Source of the DNA: a virus
IMG/VR virus record: IMGVR_UViG_3300021197_000955
Coordinates: 1 to 23,017 of that record
Length of the DNA stretch: 23,017 bases
Strand: one strand, 5' to 3'
The notes beneath the pieces were generated by a model. It was given only the letters and a program-made list of their open reading frames with translations. It made no database searches and was not told the origin of the DNA. Below are positions 15,114 to 20,573 of this stretch, piece by piece; position 1 is the stretch's first letter; each line of letters begins with the position of its first letter. The translations under genes and the position numbers were made by a program.

Positions 15114-15416
15114 TTAAGCTCCTGCAAGAACACGAACAACTCCTGACGCCAGTATTACTACTGCTGCTGCGTTCAGAATTATTAACGCTCTATCCTTCCA
15201 TATAACACCTACTGCTAACCAGCCTGCACAACCTATAGTTGAGAGAACTAAGTCTACAAAGGGGTACGCCTGTCCACCACGAAGTATCATAGCAGTCAGT
15301 AAAACTATAGATGATGCCCATTTTATCCACCAAGATATATCAAAGTTTAGCCACGCTTTGTCTATGCGTTTCTGTAGTTGCTTAAGCTTCTTAGTGCGTA
15401 TTTCTTCTAGATTCAT
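15114..15416 (-). CDS. Small polytopic membrane protein
   Basis: A 100-residue protein with a basic, charged N-terminal helix (MNLEEIRTKKLKQLQKRIDK) followed by three hydrophobic segments, roughly 29-46 (WWIKWASSIVLLTAMILR), 53-72 (FVDLVLSTIGCAGWLAVGVI) and 76-98 (ALIILNAAAVVILASGVVRV). It should sit in the inner membrane with a cytoplasmic N-terminus. The ATG overlaps the end of the previous gene by 26 bases. It resembles small membrane proteins of unknown function in other phages. No lysis-protein features such as a holin-endolysin context are visible. Confidence 0.68.
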   Translation of the reverse strand: MNLEEIRTKKLKQLQKRIDKAWLNFDISWWIKWASSIVLLTAMILRGGQAYPFVDLVLSTIGCAGWLAVGVIWKDRALIILNAAAVVILASGVVRVLAGA

Positions 15417-15582
15417 CTAGTAACTCCCACTCATCTAATAATTGTTCAAAGTATTCTGCATCATTCATTTCTTCCATCATTTCGCGGAAGAACTCAAGGT
15501 CTGGAATTGTTTGTCCAATAGGTATTTTAGTTATATAAACTCTGTATGCTTTCTCTAATTGTGATTCTAAATACAATAACAT
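15391..15582 (-). CDS. Small acidic conserved phage protein, 63 aa
   Basis: A 63-residue, strongly acidic, apparently all-helical protein containing FFREMMEEMNDAEYFEQLLD (31-50). The ATG overlaps the stop of the ligase N-half (TAATG) with GAGGAG just ahead, so it should be made in step with the ligase. Such short acidic proteins could be partners or inhibitors of a nucleic-acid enzyme, but nothing specific can be read. It may be worth testing against the split ligase because of the tight coupling. Confidence 0.65.
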   Translation of the reverse strand: MLLYLESQLEKAYRVYITKIPIGQTIPDLEFFREMMEEMNDAEYFEQLLDEWELLDESRRNTH

Positions 15583-16523
15583 TACACTCTCCTCACAACT
15601 TTAGGGATAATTTCTCCACTTCTGATAATCTCTACATCACAACCAATCTCTAACATCATTTCATCTATGAAAGCAATATTGTGTAGTGTAGCACGAGAGA
15701 TGGTTGCACCATTGATTTCTACAGGTTGTAGAATACCCGTTGGGGCTATAACTCCAGACTTACCAGTATTCCACTCTACATCTAATAGTTTTGTAACTAC
15801 TCCAGCCGCTCTAGTTTTGTAAGCATATGCTCCTCTAGGGTGGTGTGAAGTATATCCAAGCTTCTCAAAAGCACTATATCTATCTACTCGGAATACAATT
15901 CCATCGTTTGGGAACTCGTCCCAGTTACCCATAGATATGACATTAAACCAATTATCCATAAACTTCATATCTTCTAGCCATCTTTCTCCAAGATTCGGCT
16001 GTAGTCCATATGCAACAAAAGTCAAGTCTCGTTTCTTGAACTCGGCAACATCTTTTAAGTTTAGTGCACCTGATGCATAATTCCTAGAGTTAGGTATACT
16101 CTTAGGGGCTACGACTTCTCCTGTGATTTGTCGAACTCCACTAAAAGAATATTTATCTAGTACTGTTGGAACTATGTGTTTTATCTTATCGGTTATATCT
16201 AGTCCTGCTTTTCCATCTCCTCTAGTTAAGGCTTGATGATATATACCATCTACATAGGTTACGGACACAGCTGCGCCATCAAGCTTAGTAGTCGTAACTA
16301 CTGCTTCGTTTCCATAGTCGGGGGCTTTATCTTCTTGTGCAAAGACTTTTTGTAGTGAGAACATAGGGAAGGGGTGTTTAAAACGACTGTCTGTAACTGA
16401 GCCCACTTCATCTGTATTAACATTGTCTACGAGGCGATCATACACTTCATCAGGTATGATAGGTCGTCCATTGAAATATGCATCGCGACATTTACTTAAA
16501 TATGTTCTTATATCTTTATTCAT
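15582..16523 (-). CDS. ligA: NAD-dependent DNA ligase, N-terminal half (Ia, adenylation, OB)
   Basis: A 313-residue protein equal to the N-terminal half of bacterial LigA. The Ia-type NAD-binding part is at about 5-60 (YFNGRPIIPDEVYDRL, with SLQKVF at 56-61). The nucleotidyltransferase has catalytic K80 in KLDG, R101 in TRGDG, E136 in GEVVAP and DGIVF at 207-211. The OB fold holds the typical TG..APTGILQPVEINGA and ATLHN (278-282). It ends just after RSGEIIPKVV, exactly where the zinc finger would start in LigA; that part is encoded at 11219. The ATG is 6 bases past a perfect -10 box, so the mRNA is predicted leaderless. Self-adenylation should be possible alone, but nick sealing probably needs the other half. 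Confidence 0.93.
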   Translation of the reverse strand: MNKDIRTYLSKCRDAYFNGRPIIPDEVYDRLVDNVNTDEVGSVTDSRFKHPFPMFSLQKVFAQEDKAPDYGNEAVVTTTKLDGAAVSVTYVDGIYHQALTRGDGKAGLDITDKIKHIVPTVLDKYSFSGVRQITGEVVAPKSIPNSRNYASGALNLKDVAEFKKRDLTFVAYGLQPNLGERWLEDMKFMDNWFNVISMGNWDEFPNDGIVFRVDRYSAFEKLGYTSHHPRGAYAYKTRAAGVVTKLLDVEWNTGKSGVIAPTGILQPVEINGATISRATLHNIAFIDEMMLEIGCDVEIIRSGEIIPKVVRRV

Positions 16524-16529
16524 TTGTAT

Positions 16530-16558
16530 ATTATACTAAGATTTTAAGGATTTGTCAA
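16530..16558 (-). promoter_or_regulatory. Sigma-70-type promoter of the ligase N-half operon
   Basis: Minus strand: TTGACA (16558-16553), 17-base spacer, TATAAT (16535-16530), then ATACAA and the ATG. Consensus at all 12 hexamer positions. With the usual 6-8 bases from -10 to +1, transcription starts at or next to the ATG. The 40 bases 16530-16569 match 17239-17278 at 38 positions. The upstream block doubles as the tRNA 3' trailer. Confidence 0.93.
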
Positions 16559-16664
16559 GAACTATTTTTCTGGTGTCCCGAGCAGGAGTCGAACCTGCAA
16601 CCTACGGCTTAGAAGGCCGTTGCTCTATCCGTTTGAGCTACCAGGACATCAGAGAAATAGTTCT
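16558..16664. repeat. 21-bp inverted repeat bracketing the tRNA-Arg
   Basis: Arms 16558-16578 and 16644-16664 are inverted copies with 19 of 21 positions matching. They include the first bases of the tRNA acceptor stem on each side and run outward through AGAACTATTT. In the precursor RNA this would lengthen the acceptor helix by about 14 further pairs. The left arm is also the upstream block of the ligase promoter; the right arm ends at the stop codon of the neighbouring gene. Confidence 0.85.
16571..16647 (-). tRNA. tRNA-Arg, anticodon UCU, CCA encoded
   Basis: A complete cloverleaf on the minus strand: acceptor stem GTCCTGG/TCGGGAC with two G-T pairs, D-arm GCTC/GAGC, anticodon stem ACGGC/GCCGT with loop CTTCTAA (anticodon TCT, complement at 16611-16613), T-arm GCAGG/CCTGC with loop TTCGACT. 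Discriminator A and CCA are encoded. The anticodon reads AGA, a codon used often by the AT-rich genes here. It lies between the gene at 16663 and the ligase promoter and is probably co-transcribed from the 17239 promoter. Confidence 0.96.
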
Positions 16665-17232
16665 ATCTGCTTATCCTGTTTTCGTAGTCGGCTGAGGTTT
16701 CGTCCCACCAAGAAGGTTTGTCTCGGTACTTCCAGTCGGCAAAGACTGCTTTGTCTTTGTGGTAGAACTCTCGGTAGGCGGTGACGGTATCGTCGTGTTT
16801 GCAATCATCAGGCATGGCTTGTGCAAATGGGGTAAGCCCGATGTCGGGGATTGATATTTCTGGTAGCCCCAAGACCATCTCGACAGATTTATGCACCTTG
16901 CCGTATCGGTAGGTATACTCCTCTCCCAATGCCAATGCGTAGCAGTAGAGCCAGTCGTAGTTGGACTGGGAGCTCCTAGCCCAGATGGTACAAGGGTGAT
17001 TATACATAGTAGGGAGATAGGGAAAATCCCTTGGCTCATTCTTTTTCTGAATTGAGACTTTTGCCCATTCTTCTGAGGTGAGCTTCCTGTTAGGTACGTA
17101 TCCTGCATATTTGTGTGTCCAATGTACTGTGCATAGCATCTGTCCAGCTTCTAGTGGCATCTTGACGATGTGCTTGTCAACATGATACTCTGCGTTTTTG
17201 TCTAAATCTTCATCAAGTATAAAAATATTCAT
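16663..17232 (-). CDS. Conserved phage protein of the DKHxVKM type, function unknown
   Basis: A 189-residue protein beginning MNIFILDEDLDKNAEYHVDK and then HIVKMPLEAGQMLCT (21-35). This conserved start, followed by a Trp/Tyr-rich middle (NHPCTIWARSSQSNYDWLY, 78-96) and the ending AYREFYHKDKAVFADWKYRD, is a layout I associate with a family found widely in phages, whose function I cannot name with confidence. H17, D19, H21, H79 and C81 are candidate metal or active-site residues. The ATG is 6 bases beyond a perfect -10 box, so the transcript should be leaderless. Its stop lies in the inverted repeat upstream of the tRNA. Together with the tRNA it forms a unit flanked by nearly identical promoters. 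Confidence 0.75.
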   Translation of the reverse strand: MNIFILDEDLDKNAEYHVDKHIVKMPLEAGQMLCTVHWTHKYAGYVPNRKLTSEEWAKVSIQKKNEPRDFPYLPTMYNHPCTIWARSSQSNYDWLYCYALALGEEYTYRYGKVHKSVEMVLGLPEISIPDIGLTPFAQAMPDDCKHDDTVTAYREFYHKDKAVFADWKYRDKPSWWDETSADYENRISR

Positions 17233-17238
17233 ACGACT

Positions 17239-17267
17239 ATTATACTAAGATTTTGAGGATTTGTCAA
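17239..17267 (-). promoter_or_regulatory. Sigma-70-type promoter of the DKHxVKM gene and tRNA-Arg
   Basis: Minus strand: TTGACA (17267-17262), 17-base spacer, TATAAT (17244-17239), then AGTCGT and the ATG. The oxygenase stop TGA lies inside the -35 box. Predicted to give a leaderless mRNA. It is a 38/40 direct repeat of the ligase promoter 709 bases away. Confidence 0.93.
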
Positions 17268-17638
17268 GAATTATTTTTGTGAAACCAAGAAATAAGTACG
17301 CGTCGTACTCCCTTCTTTACTTTTGTAACTTCGTGTTTTTGTTCAGGCAAGTAAGTGTATGTTTCTCCTACTTCCATGTCTATATGTTTACCCTCTACTA
17401 TCATATCACCGCCTTCTAGGTCTCTTGACTTGTATAGAAGCGTAACTTCTGTTTTTAGGGAACTGTCAACATGAGGGGCAGCAAAAGAACCTTTTCTATA
17501 CTCTATCATATAGCTACTTTCTAATTCAGTATGCTGTCTAGGGCTAAAGTAACAGTTCTGTACATTACCTAGCTTCTCTTTATACTCCAGTTCCCCTTGC
17601 GCCTTATAAATCTCCCACTCACGAGCCCAATCGGTCAT
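17264..17638 (-). CDS. Small 2-oxoglutarate/Fe(II) oxygenase-fold protein
   Basis: A 124-residue protein with the iron-binding set H56-x-D58 (FAAPHVDSS), H102 (PEQKHEVTKV) and R112 or R113 about ten residues later (GVRRVLISWF), the spacing expected of 2-oxoglutarate oxygenases. The strand EVTLLYKSRDLEGGDMIVEG (64-83) matches the P4H-like core. It is short for the family, covering little more than the catalytic beta-helix. The ATG overlaps the stop of the SGNH-like gene (ATGA). Its stop codon TGA is part of the next promoter's -35 box. Substrate unknown. Confidence 0.75.
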   Translation of the reverse strand: MTDWAREWEIYKAQGELEYKEKLGNVQNCYFSPRQHTELESSYMIEYRKGSFAAPHVDSSLKTEVTLLYKSRDLEGGDMIVEGKHIDMEVGETYTYLPEQKHEVTKVKKGVRRVLISWFHKNNS

Positions 17639-18405
17639 GTTAAGTGTTTTTTGAGGTATGCTGCAAATTCTTTGTGACCTGAATAGTCACGGTGATGGAA
17701 CCCAAGTTGTTTTCCGAATTGGTCTAATCGTTTGGGAACTGCATTGACTATGATACTTCTCCATGTATCAGTAAACATCTGATAATAGAGAGAATCTTCT
17801 GGCACATCTAACACATGGATATCTTCAACACTATCATCAAATATATCAAAATGTTGAATAAACTTATAACTTATATTCTTTTTAGCTAAGAAATCTTTTA
17901 TTGCTGTCATGTGGATTGCCCACGTGATAGCGTAGTGAGAGTCAGTATGAATACCTGCTTTACCATCTAAGTCTTCGTTCTTAAAATCGTATGCTCCCAT
18001 AAGGTCTAACTTATAAGTTCGTGTGGGTCTTGGTATTCCAATGTAAACATGGTCATAGGAATTTAACTCACCCCTATAATAATCTTTCTTTATTAGTAAG
18101 TGTAAGTAATCTGCACTCATAGCGGGCCATGTTACAACTCGTGCTTCAGAGTTTAACAAATAAGGGTATGCTGTCCGTAAGTTTCTATGAGCAAACTCAT
18201 ATACACTCATCTTAGAAGCACGACCCATTTTTACGTTCCACATCATTATAGCTTGGTGTAACCCAAGCTGTGCAATCAAATCTCTCTTTTCTCTGAAAGT
18301 ATTTCGATTAAGAAGTTGGTCGTGGTCGCTTTCATACCCAGCCATATGGCTATCGCCATAAAAATGCTGTTGTCTGTCTATTCGTTGTTTATAAGTAGAT
18401 TTCAT
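17635..18405 (-). CDS. SGNH-hydrolase-like protein
   Basis: A 256-residue protein with FYGDSHMAGYE at 15-25, where S19 would be the block I nucleophile of the GDS form, and D240 with H244 (HRDYSGHKEFAAYL, 238-251) in the position of block V. The centre contains YDHVYIGIPRPTRTY (117-131), where the strand after block I and block III would fall. It is not closely alike in sequence to the SGNH protein at 12169. The ATG lies within the end of the preceding gene. Activity could be esterase or deacetylase; some phage members may be non-catalytic. Confidence 0.62.
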   Translation of the reverse strand: MKSTYKQRIDRQQHFYGDSHMAGYESDHDQLLNRNTFREKRDLIAQLGLHQAIMMWNVKMGRASKMSVYEFAHRNLRTAYPYLLNSEARVVTWPAMSADYLHLLIKKDYYRGELNSYDHVYIGIPRPTRTYKLDLMGAYDFKNEDLDGKAGIHTDSHYAITWAIHMTAIKDFLAKKNISYKFIQHFDIFDDSVEDIHVLDVPEDSLYYQMFTDTWRSIIVNAVPKRLDQFGKQLGFHHRDYSGHKEFAAYLKKHLT

Positions 18406-18691
18406 CTAGTTTTTCTTTGAAATGTGTCTCTAGTATGTCTTTCACTTCACTTATGGAGAGAATCTCCACTAATCCATCAAATAATAACTTACTATTCTCA
18501 AAGTCAAGAGGCATAGTTACCCCTTCTCTGCTAGGCTTGAATTCTTCGTCAAAGTCTTGGAAATATTTTCTCAATGAGAGGTACTCTACATCTCTAAAGG
18601 TATTCACAGTAAGATAAATCTTTTCGTGTTTTTCTTTATTGTAGTGTATTAACTTCTCAAAGAGGGCGGGGGCTTCATGTAGTTCTATCAT
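18389..18691 (-). CDS. Hypothetical protein, 100 aa
   Basis: A mixed alpha/beta, acidic protein (MIELHEAPALFEKLIHYNKE at the start; FDGLVEILSISEVKDILETH near the end). The ATG overlaps the previous stop, and its end overlaps the SGNH-like start by 17 bases, so it is part of one coupled row. No motif, membrane segment or coiled coil stands out. Residues 26-47 (YLTVNTFRDVEYLSLRKYF) suggest a beta strand followed by a helix. Function unknown. Confidence 0.65.
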   Translation of the reverse strand: MIELHEAPALFEKLIHYNKEKHEKIYLTVNTFRDVEYLSLRKYFQDFDEEFKPSREGVTMPLDFENSKLLFDGLVEILSISEVKDILETHFKEKLDEIYL

Positions 18692-18947
18692 TCTTTAGTA
18701 TCGCTGATAAAGGAACTATAGAAGTTACGTTTGCAGGCGTTAGTAGCCTGTATGAATCCGTATCCCAGCAAAACAATAACACCTGACCGGCGGTTGGCTT
18801 TGCTCTATTTCTCTTGGACTGTATATATTTATTGTCGAAGTCAAGGGTACAGACGTTATACTTTAGTCTACGACTGTTCTGACTCCTATAAGTTATTATC
18901 GCATCGCCATGTTTTTCGACTTGCTTAATAAATTCATCTTTCTTCAT
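18675..18947 (-). CDS. Conserved phage protein with WDTDSYRLL motif
   Basis: A 90-residue, mainly beta protein: ITYRSQNSRRLKYNVCTLDF (18-37), then the basic segment QSKRNRAKPTAG (43-54), then VLLFCWDTDSYRLLTPANVT (56-75). The pattern of short strands plus a basic loop resembles small phage proteins in which the WDTDSYRLL stretch is conserved, but I know no function. AAGGAA precedes the ATG by 7 bases. It is the first gene after the terminator at 19023-19057; no convincing promoter is seen in the gap, so it may depend on read-through. Confidence 0.68.
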   Translation of the reverse strand: MKKDEFIKQVEKHGDAIITYRSQNSRRLKYNVCTLDFDNKYIQSKRNRAKPTAGQVLLFCWDTDSYRLLTPANVTSIVPLSAILKNDRTT

Positions 18948-19022
18948 GAGTTCCTTTTAGGTTAAAATTGTATTCTACCAAGAACCCGATGGTTAAAACT
19001 GTGAGGTGATTCCTATACCCGT

Positions 19023-19057
19023 AAAAATACGCTAGAAGCCATATAGACTCCTAGCGT
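19023..19057 (-). terminator. Intrinsic terminator after the single-unit Myb-like gene
   Basis: Minus strand: ACGCTAGGAG pairs with CTTCTAGCGT (10 pairs, one G-U) around a 9-base loop, followed by ATTTTTAC. It begins 11 bases after the gene's stop. The 19058-19068 and 18948-19022 gaps hold nothing else clear; TAGAAT/TACAAT in the latter is a weak -10 at most. Confidence 0.85.
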
Positions 19058-19068
19058 CCTGAAGGTAA

Positions 19069-19428
19069 TTAACCGTTTAGTTTAGCAATAATTTCTGCAA
19101 AGTAGTTAGCAGCCTTACCTGTTAACTTACTAATGATAGCGTCGTCTGCTTCCATACCCGCGTCAGAGATTGCATCTTTGACTGCTTGTTGGGCATCTGC
19201 AACAGATACTCTACCACCGCCACCACCGTTACCACCTGAAGTGGATTTAGCAGCAGGAGTTTTCTTTACATAAACACCAGCTTTAGTCAAAATCATTCTG
19301 ACACCATTTGGGCTCTCACCTAATTCGGCAGCTATTTCTTTGACAATCTCCATACTGTTATCTGGAGTCGGTTCTTCTGCAGTATACATCTCTACTGCCT
19401 GAGCTTTTGCTTCGTCTGTCCAAGCCAT
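19069..19428 (-). CDS. Single-unit Myb/SANT-like DNA-binding protein with flexible linker
   Basis: A 119-residue protein in three parts: an HTH-like unit at 2-55 starting WTDEAKAQAVEMY and ending NGVRMILTKAGVYVKK, closely like units 1 and 4 of the protein at 10495; a Ser/Gly-rich linker (about 56-74, TSGGNGGGGG); and a helical C-terminal piece (75-119, ending ANYFAEIIAKLNG) that could mediate self-association. GAGGA 9 bases before the ATG at 19428 favours this start, but the frame is open to an ATG at 19548, just after the promoter, adding 40 residues (see findings). A terminator follows. High expression and a role as a DNA-coating or regulatory protein are plausible. Confidence 0.75.
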   Translation of the reverse strand: MAWTDEAKAQAVEMYTAEEPTPDNSMEIVKEIAAELGESPNGVRMILTKAGVYVKKTPAAKSTSGGNGGGGGRVSVADAQQAVKDAISDAGMEADDAIISKLTGKAANYFAEIIAKLNG

Positions 19429-19575
19429 TTTTCTTTTCCTCGTAGTTTTTCCGTAAATGTTTTCGTACTCGTTAAGAGTTCGTGTGTTTCTGTAGCCAGG
19501 ACACCACCCTGTTGCTTCTAGCATTTGGTTGTAATATCTGTCGCTCATACACTCTCTTTCTCAATTTATACATCT

Positions 19576-19604
19576 ATTATAACGATAATCAAGAGCGAAG
19601 TCAA
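19576..19604 (-). promoter_or_regulatory. Sigma-70-type promoter of the single-unit Myb-like gene
   Basis: Minus strand: TTGACT (19604-19599), 17-base spacer, TATAAT (19581-19576), with upstream AAAAAATAGTTC. The spacer differs from the other promoters but the upstream block is kept. The leader is about 20 bases to the ATG at 19548 or 140 to that at 19428. Confidence 0.88.
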
Positions 19605-19614
19605 GAACTATTTT

Positions 19615-19971
19615 TTAAAACCTATACCCGTAGGTGTCTAGGTCGCTCTGTGCTATGGCTTCTATACGCTTCTTCAGCTCTTCCCCATACCACCTCTTAT
19701 AGTCGCTACTATACATTGACTCGAGCTTAGTCAATGTATCTTTGTCAGGGGTAATCCCCAACGCTTCAGAATCCGTTTTCCATGATTCTAAAGTAATGAC
19801 TGCGTCACAGTCTTTGTAGAGTTCGCACTGGGGAGTAATTTCATTACTGTCTAACCACTGTGCTAATGTGCTATATCCCCAACTTGCTTTATACAAACTA
19901 ATAACCCTTTCAAAAGGATTACGAACTATTCCAATATTTTTATCGCTGTCTGTTAAGATAAAACGTTTCAC
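19615..19971 (-). CDS. Short sulfotransferase-like protein
   Basis: A 118-residue protein with IVRNPFERVISLYKASWG (15-32), matching the 3'-phosphate-binding segment (RNPxxRxxSxY) of PAPS-dependent sulfotransferases. The upstream 5'-phosphosulfate loop normally found near the N-terminus is missing, and the protein is about half the usual length, so it may be a remnant, a partner, or a diverged enzyme. The ending YSSDYKRWYGEELKKRI resembles the C-terminal part of the same family. It starts with GTG at 19971, with GGAG 7 bases ahead, inside the end of the small upstream gene. Eleven bases separate its stop from the next -35 box. Confidence 0.6.
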   Translation of the reverse strand: MKRFILTDSDKNIGIVRNPFERVISLYKASWGYSTLAQWLDSNEITPQCELYKDCDAVITLESWKTDSEALGITPDKDTLTKLESMYSSDYKRWYGEELKKRIEAIAQSDLDTYGYRF

Positions 19972-20110
19972 GCCTTAACTCCCGAGCCAAGGTTTTACAA
20001 TCATCTACTTTATTGGGTAGCATATTGTCTCTTGAATCTAGTTTATCTAATTTATCCAGCAATGCTATTAGTTTTATATTACATTGAGCTACGGTATGTT
20101 GAGCCTTCAT
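19940..20110 (-). CDS. Small helical protein, 56 aa
   Basis: A 56-residue frame whose ATG overlaps the preceding stop as ATGA, the clearest kind of coupling. It is helical and charged (CNIKLIALLDKLDKLDSRDN, 10-29, and KTLARELRRETFYLNRQR at the end), with a possible short heptad pattern. It overlaps the sulfotransferase-like start by 32 bases and supplies that gene's ribosome binding site. No function is recognised. Confidence 0.6.
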   Translation of the reverse strand: MKAQHTVAQCNIKLIALLDKLDKLDSRDNMLPNKVDDCKTLARELRRETFYLNRQR

Positions 20111-20310
20111 GAGTTTTTAAATTCTTTTAGCGCCTCTGATTTCTCGTGCGCTTCCATTAACTTAGCAAGTTGTGTATCTATTGCTTCTAGGACTTCAGGG
20201 TGTTCGCCAATCCCATTTGGGTTTCTTAAATATATTTCTATATTAGCAGCGGACTCCTTCATGACTCCTTCGTATTTTGCCCTTAGGGCTTCTAGTATAA
20301 TTCTTCTCAT
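20107..20310 (-). CDS. Small conserved phage protein, 67 aa
   Basis: A helical protein with RAKYEGVMKESAANIEIYLR (10-29), then NPNGIGEHPEVLEAID (30-45) and a charged helix to the end. The central GIGEHP turn between two helices is the hallmark of a small protein I have seen repeated in phage genomes, but without known function. Its start overlaps the stop of the membrane protein as ATGA, and its own stop overlaps the next start in the same way. Confidence 0.7.
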   Translation of the reverse strand: MRRIILEALRAKYEGVMKESAANIEIYLRNPNGIGEHPEVLEAIDTQLAKLMEAHEKSEALKEFKNS

Positions 20311-20573
20311 AGTTCTATTTTTAATAAGTTAGTAACGTATCCTCTGACAAAGATGTCTCGTTGTCTATCAGAAAAGCATGTAAAAATAAGAATAGGTACA
20401 GTAATAAAACTGCCTATCGCGAATATAACCCACACAACTGGCCACCATCTATAGGTCATAGCTGTGTTGTCCATTTCTCCTAATATCATCATACTAGGAT
20501 AAAAGACTCTGTATTGTGTCATTACCCAAGTGGTTAACCAAAAGGCAAGAAATACTTCAAATTGTGACTCCAT
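20307..20573 (-). CDS. Small membrane protein with two helices
   Basis: An 88-residue protein with one hydrophobic stretch at about 5-20 (FEVFLAFWLTTWVMTQ) and a longer one at about 44-66 (WPVVWVIFAIGSFITVPILI), then a charged C-terminus (DRQRDIFVRGYVTNLLKIEL). It is predicted in the inner membrane, probably with both ends in the cytoplasm. The ATG is within the last codons of the HTH gene. Function unknown; holin activity cannot be excluded but nothing supports it. Confidence 0.68.
   Translation of the reverse strand: MESQFEVFLAFWLTTWVMTQYRVFYPSMMILGEMDNTAMTYRWWPVVWVIFAIGSFITVPILIFTCFSDRQRDIFVRGYVTNLLKIEL

Noticed and set aside
15114-15416. Holin
   Set aside because: Three membrane helices fit, but there is no endolysin or spanin nearby and the gene is coupled to the ligase operon, so the label is unsupported.
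16671-17108. 145-residue minus-strand frame within the DKHxVKM gene
   Set aside because: It is Pro/Thr/Ser-rich and lies in a second frame fully inside a gene with a better promoter-linked start; there is no independent ribosome binding site.
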